From: Yersinia entomophaga
GTDB taxonomy: Bacteria; Pseudomonadota; Gammaproteobacteria; Enterobacterales; Enterobacteriaceae
Assembly: GCF_001656035.1 (NCBI RefSeq)
Contig: NZ_CP010029.1
Span: forward strand, 2,491,076-2,555,075
DNA length: 64,000 nt
Reading direction: 5' to 3'
The number at the start of each line of letters is the position of its first letter. Position 1 is the stretch's first letter. Both the position numbers and the translations under genes were made by a program. The notes below the pieces were generated by a model. That model was not told where the DNA came from and ran no database searches. It worked only from the letters and a program-made list of their open reading frames with translations. Shown here piece by piece: positions 61,114 through 64,000 of this stretch.

Positions 61114-63429
61114 ATGAAAGCACTCACAATCGGCTTAATTGGCAACCCCAATGCAGGTAAAACTACACTGTTCAACCAACTGACCGGAGCACGTCAGCGC
61201 GTAGGTAACTGGTCTGGGGTCACGGTAGAACGGAAAGAAGGTCATTTTTCCACGGCGCAGCATCAGGTGACTTTGGTTGACCTGCCCGGCACCTATTCCC
61301 TGACGACCATCTCTGAACAAACCTCGCTGGATGAACAAATTGCCTGTCACTACATTCTCAGTGGCGAAGCCGATCTGTTAATCAACGTAATAGATGCGTC
61401 GAATCTGGAACGCAACCTCTATCTGACATTGCAGCTGCTAGAGTTGGGCATTCCATGCATTATCGCGCTGAATATGCTGGATATTGCCCAAAGTCAACGA
61501 ATCAAAATTGACGTGGATGCGTTGTCTAAGCGCCTTGGTTGCCCGGTCATTCCACTAGTTTCGACTCGTGCAACAGGTATTGCCGAACTGAAAACCAGCA
61601 TCGACCAATATCAGCCGAACACCGATAACGCTCTGGTGAACTATCCGCCGCTGTTGCTGGAAGAAGTTGAAAAACTGACTTCGGCCATGCCCGATAGTCT
61701 GCCAATGCAGCAACGGCGCTGGCTGGCGTTACAAATGCTGGAAGGTGATATCTACAGTCTGGCACGCTCCGGCGTTTCGCCCGCTTTGCTGGCAGAGTCC
61801 CGCCAACGGCTTAAAGATCAACAACATGAAGATCCCGAACTGGTGATTGCCGACGCTCGTTACCAAAGCATCGCAACGCTGTGTGATGCGGTTAGCAACG
61901 CGCAACAGGCTGAACCTAACCGTCTGACTCAAATGCTAGATAAAGTGATTCTGAATCGTTGGCTCGGCGTGCCAATTTTCCTGTTTGTTATGTATTTGAT
62001 GTTTGTATTGGCGATCAATATCGGCGGGGCGCTACAGCCAATTTTTGATATCGGCTCATCGGCGATATTTATTCAGGGTCTACAATGGGTTGGCTATACC
62101 CTGCACTTCCCCGAATGGCTGACGATATTTTTAGCTCAGGGGATTGGCGGCGGGATCAACACTGTTTTACCGCTGGTACCGCAAATCGGCATGATGTACC
62201 TGTTTCTATCCTTCCTCGAAGATTCTGGCTATATGGCTCGGGCGGCTTTCGTTATGGACCGCCTGATGCAGGCTCTGGGGCTGCCGGGTAAATCCTTCGT
62301 GCCGCTCATCGTCGGGTTTGGCTGTAACGTGCCGGCAATTATGGGCGCACGTACCTTGGACGCTCAGCGCGAACGCCTGATAACCGTCATGATGGCGCCC
62401 TTTATGTCCTGTGGTGCACGTCTGGCTATTTTTGCCGTCTTCGCCGCCGCTTTCTTCGGGCAGGACGGTGCCAGCATCGTATTCTCCCTGTATTTGCTCG
62501 GCATCGTGGTCGCCATTCTTACCGGACTGCTACTCAAGTACACCATTATGCGCGGCGAAGCCTCTCCCTTCGTGATGGAACTGCCGGTTTACCACGTTCC
62601 TCACTTAAAAAGCCTGCTGCTACAGACCTGGCAGCGCCTGAAAGGCTTTGTGCTGCGCGCCGGTAAAGTCATCGTTATCGCCAGTATTTTTATTGGTGGA
62701 TTGAACAGCTTTACCTTCGGCGGGAAAGCCGCCGATAGCATTAATGACTCAGCTTTGGCCTCGGTCAGTAAAGTACTCACGCCGTTGCTGACGCCAATGG
62801 GCGTACACGCCGATAACTGGCAGGCCACCGTGGGCTTGGTTACCGGGGCTATGGCGAAAGAAGTCGTTGTGGGGACATTAAACACTCTGTATACCGCCGA
62901 GCAAATTAAGAACGAACCTTTTGATGCAGAAGGCTTTAATTTGCTGGATGAACTCGGCGGAGCGGTAAACGAAACCTGGCAGGGATTAAAAGATACCTTC
63001 AGCCTGAGCGTACTTTCCAACCCGATCGAAGCCAGCAAGGGTGACGGTGAAATGGAAGCTGGTTCAATGGGCATGATGAGCAGCAAATTTGGCTCCAGCG
63101 TGGCGGCTTATAGCTACCTGATCTTTGTTTTGCTCTACGTTCCCTGCGTTTCCGTTATGGGCGCGATCGCCCGTGAAACCAGCCGCGGCTGGATGACCTT
63201 CTCAATTCTGTGGGGACTAAACGTGGCTTACTCACTGGCAACGCTGTTCTATCAGGCCGCGACCTTTAGCAGCCATCCACAGCAAAGTTTGGGCATTATC
63301 GCGGCGGTCATCGTCTTTAACATTTTGATATTCTTCGGCCTGCGCCGTGCTCGCAGCCGGGTAACCTTCCGCCTACAGAATCGACAGCCCGCGAGTGGCT
63401 GCCAAAATGGCGGCGGTCACTGTCATTAA
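61114..63429 (+). CDS. feoB: FeoB, ferrous iron transporter
   Basis: 771 residues, matching E. coli FeoB (773). N-terminal G protein: G1 GNPNAGKT (10-17), G3 DLPG, G4 region LNMLDIAQ in place of NKxD. The membrane part begins about residue 280, with Gate motifs MMYLFLSFLEDSGYMARAAF and VGFGCNVPAIMGAR (its Cys is proposed in Fe(II) passage). The C-terminus ends SGCQNGGGHCH, a Cys/His metal-binding tail. Imports Fe(II) across the inner membrane. Confidence 0.97.
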   Translation: MKALTIGLIGNPNAGKTTLFNQLTGARQRVGNWSGVTVERKEGHFSTAQHQVTLVDLPGTYSLTTISEQTSLDEQIACHYILSGEADLLINVIDASNLERNLYLTLQLLELGIPCIIALNMLDIAQSQRIKIDVDALSKRLGCPVIPLVSTRATGIAELKTSIDQYQPNTDNALVNYPPLLLEEVEKLTSAMPDSLPMQQRRWLALQMLEGDIYSLARSGVSPALLAESRQRLKDQQHEDPELVIADARYQSIATLCDAVSNAQQAEPNRLTQMLDKVILNRWLGVPIFLFVMYLMFVLAINIGGALQPIFDIGSSAIFIQGLQWVGYTLHFPEWLTIFLAQGIGGGINTVLPLVPQIGMMYLFLSFLEDSGYMARAAFVMDRLMQALGLPGKSFVPLIVGFGCNVPAIMGARTLDAQRERLITVMMAPFMSCGARLAIFAVFAAAFFGQDGASIVFSLYLLGIVVAILTGLLLKYTIMRGEASPFVMELPVYHVPHLKSLLLQTWQRLKGFVLRAGKVIVIASIFIGGLNSFTFGGKAADSINDSALASVSKVLTPLLTPMGVHADNWQATVGLVTGAMAKEVVVGTLNTLYTAEQIKNEPFDAEGFNLLDELGGAVNETWQGLKDTFSLSVLSNPIEASKGDGEMEAGSMGMMSSKFGSSVAAYSYLIFVLLYVPCVSVMGAIARETSRGWMTFSILWGLNVAYSLATLFYQAATFSSHPQQSLGIIAAVIVFNILIFFGLRRARSRVTFRLQNRQPASGCQNGGGHCH

Positions 63430-63446
63430 TCAGGGAGAAATCAATT

Positions 63447-63689
63447 ATGGCCAGTTTGATGCAACTGCGTGACACCCTTGCCCTGAACGGCTGCATGGAA
63501 GCTAGCCAGCTAAGTCAGCAGTTGGCCGCACCGCTACCTTTGGTAGAAGCTATGCTAGAACGACTGATTGCTATGGGAAAACTGGAGCGTATCGAGCAGG
63601 ATAACACCGGATGCCTGAGCGGTAGCTGTAAAAGCTGCCCGGAAGGCCAGAAATGCAATACCGTGGTGTATCAGTTAAAAACCCACTAA
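63447..63689 (+). CDS. feoC: FeoC, winged-helix Fe-S regulator of FeoB
   Basis: 80 residues. N-terminal winged helix (LMQLRDTLALNGCMEASQL) and four Cys in GCLSGSCKSCPEGQKC, which bind an iron-sulfur cluster in FeoC proteins. Stabilises FeoB and protects it from FtsH in Salmonella. 17 bases after feoB. Confidence 0.94.
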   Translation: MASLMQLRDTLALNGCMEASQLSQQLAAPLPLVEAMLERLIAMGKLERIEQDNTGCLSGSCKSCPEGQKCNTVVYQLKTH

Positions 63690-63695
63690 AGAAAA

Positions 63696-63725
63696 AGGTG
63701 ATGTCAGCAATGGCATCACCTTATT
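63696..63725. terminator. terminator between feoC and the DUF1471 gene
   Basis: AAGGTGATG and CATCACCTT form a 9-base perfect stem with a 9-base loop, followed by ATTGTTATT; A-rich on the other side, so it can serve both convergent genes. Confidence 0.75.
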
Positions 63726-63740
63726 GTTATTCAACGATAA

Positions 63741-64000
63741 TTACTTATAAACATCTGCGGTAGCGTTAAATTTTTTCTTTTCATTTTCCGAGATGATGAC
63801 GTAGTACTTGCCGCCTTTTTCGTCGGCTTTAGCCGACAAATCCTGTTTCACATCCAGTGGAGACATGGCTTCGCCAGAAGAAGAAATGGTGCCAATTTTT
63901 TCGTAGCCTTTGTCTTTCGCTTCTTGTCTTGTAATTTCTTTCGCTGCCAAAGCGCCAAAAGACAACCCACCAACAACCAGAGCAACCGCTACATTTTTCA
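63741..64000 (-). CDS. YdgH/BhsA/McbA-like DUF1471 periplasmic protein, first base outside window
   Basis: About 86 residues after the Met. The frame reaches the window end one base short of its ATG (the A of ATG would be base 64001). A signal peptide, KNVAVALVVGGLSFGALAA, precedes a DUF1471 domain with EAKDKGYEKIGTISSSGEAM and KYYVIISENEKKKFNATADV. Family members (BhsA, McbA, YdgH) are small secreted stress and biofilm-related proteins. Specific function unknown. Confidence 0.85.
   Translation of the reverse strand, partial: KNVAVALVVGGLSFGALAAKEITRQEAKDKGYEKIGTISSSGEAMSPLDVKQDLSAKADEKGGKYYVIISENEKKKFNATADVYK

Overview
This window is chromosomal DNA from a gamma-proteobacterium of the order Enterobacterales. 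Gene order and protein sequences follow the E. coli crp to feoABC segment closely: yheT-yheU-prkB, yhfA/crp, yhfK, argD-pabA, ppiA, tsgA, nirBDC-cysG, trpS-gph-rpe-dam-damX-aroB-aroK, the hof genes, mrcA, nudE, igaA-yrfG-hslR-hslO, pckA, envZ-ompR, greB, tex and feoABC. The base composition (close to half G+C) and the extra genes fit a Yersinia/Serratia/Hafnia-type relative rather than E. coli itself. I cannot fix the genus from sequence alone. No rRNA, tRNA, CRISPR array, prophage or intact insertion sequence was seen.

Layout. 1-2949: a LysE-type exporter cut by the window edge, then yheT-yheU and prkB. 3178-5183: an accessory patch holding a PLP-enzyme remnant that has lost its catalytic lysine, a broken membrane-protein gene and an intact ATP-grasp ligase. 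5301-5473: a perfect 8-bp tandem repeat of about 21.6 copies. 5578-11212: yhfA, crp, yhfK, argD, pabA. 11289-15207: a HerA-like ATPase gene and a three-gene phospholipid cassette (CDP-alcohol transferase, PlsC-type acyltransferase, CdsA-type cytidylyltransferase). 15502-21684: ppiA, a GH4 6-phospho-beta-glucosidase with its LacI-type regulator, and a copper-type TonB receptor with a DUF2946 partner. 22070-30148: tsgA, codA and the anaerobic nitrite operon nirBDC-cysG, preceded by textbook NarL/NarP and FNR sites. 30251-36426: the trpS-to-aroK operon read leftward. 36774-40458: hofMNOPQ (PilMNOPQ-like), divergent from mrcA. 40579-53193: mrcA, nudE, igaA, yrfG, hslR, hslO, pckA, envZ, ompR, greB. 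57741-64000: tex, feoABC with a Fur box, and the start of a DUF1471 gene.

The most interesting part is 53357-57705, between greB and tex. A promoter-like sequence and a strong ribosome-binding site precede a 22-codon peptide gene. A 10-bp perfect hairpin follows, then four closely spaced genes. Two of these encode proteins that share an N-terminal PqqD-like winged-helix domain fused to a PqqC/TenA-like helical domain with conserved Glu/His/Asp residues. Between them is an unrecognised helical protein, and the last gene encodes an MFS transporter. The layout resembles pqqA followed by PQQ biosynthesis genes, but there is no radical SAM enzyme and the peptide lacks the PqqA Glu/Tyr pair. I propose a peptide-derived (RiPP-like) small-molecule pathway of unknown product. 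This is inference from sequence.

Most other genes are housekeeping. Regulatory links visible in the DNA include nitrate/anaerobic control of nirB, iron and possibly oxygen control of feo, and a LacI-type operator upstream of the GH4 gene.
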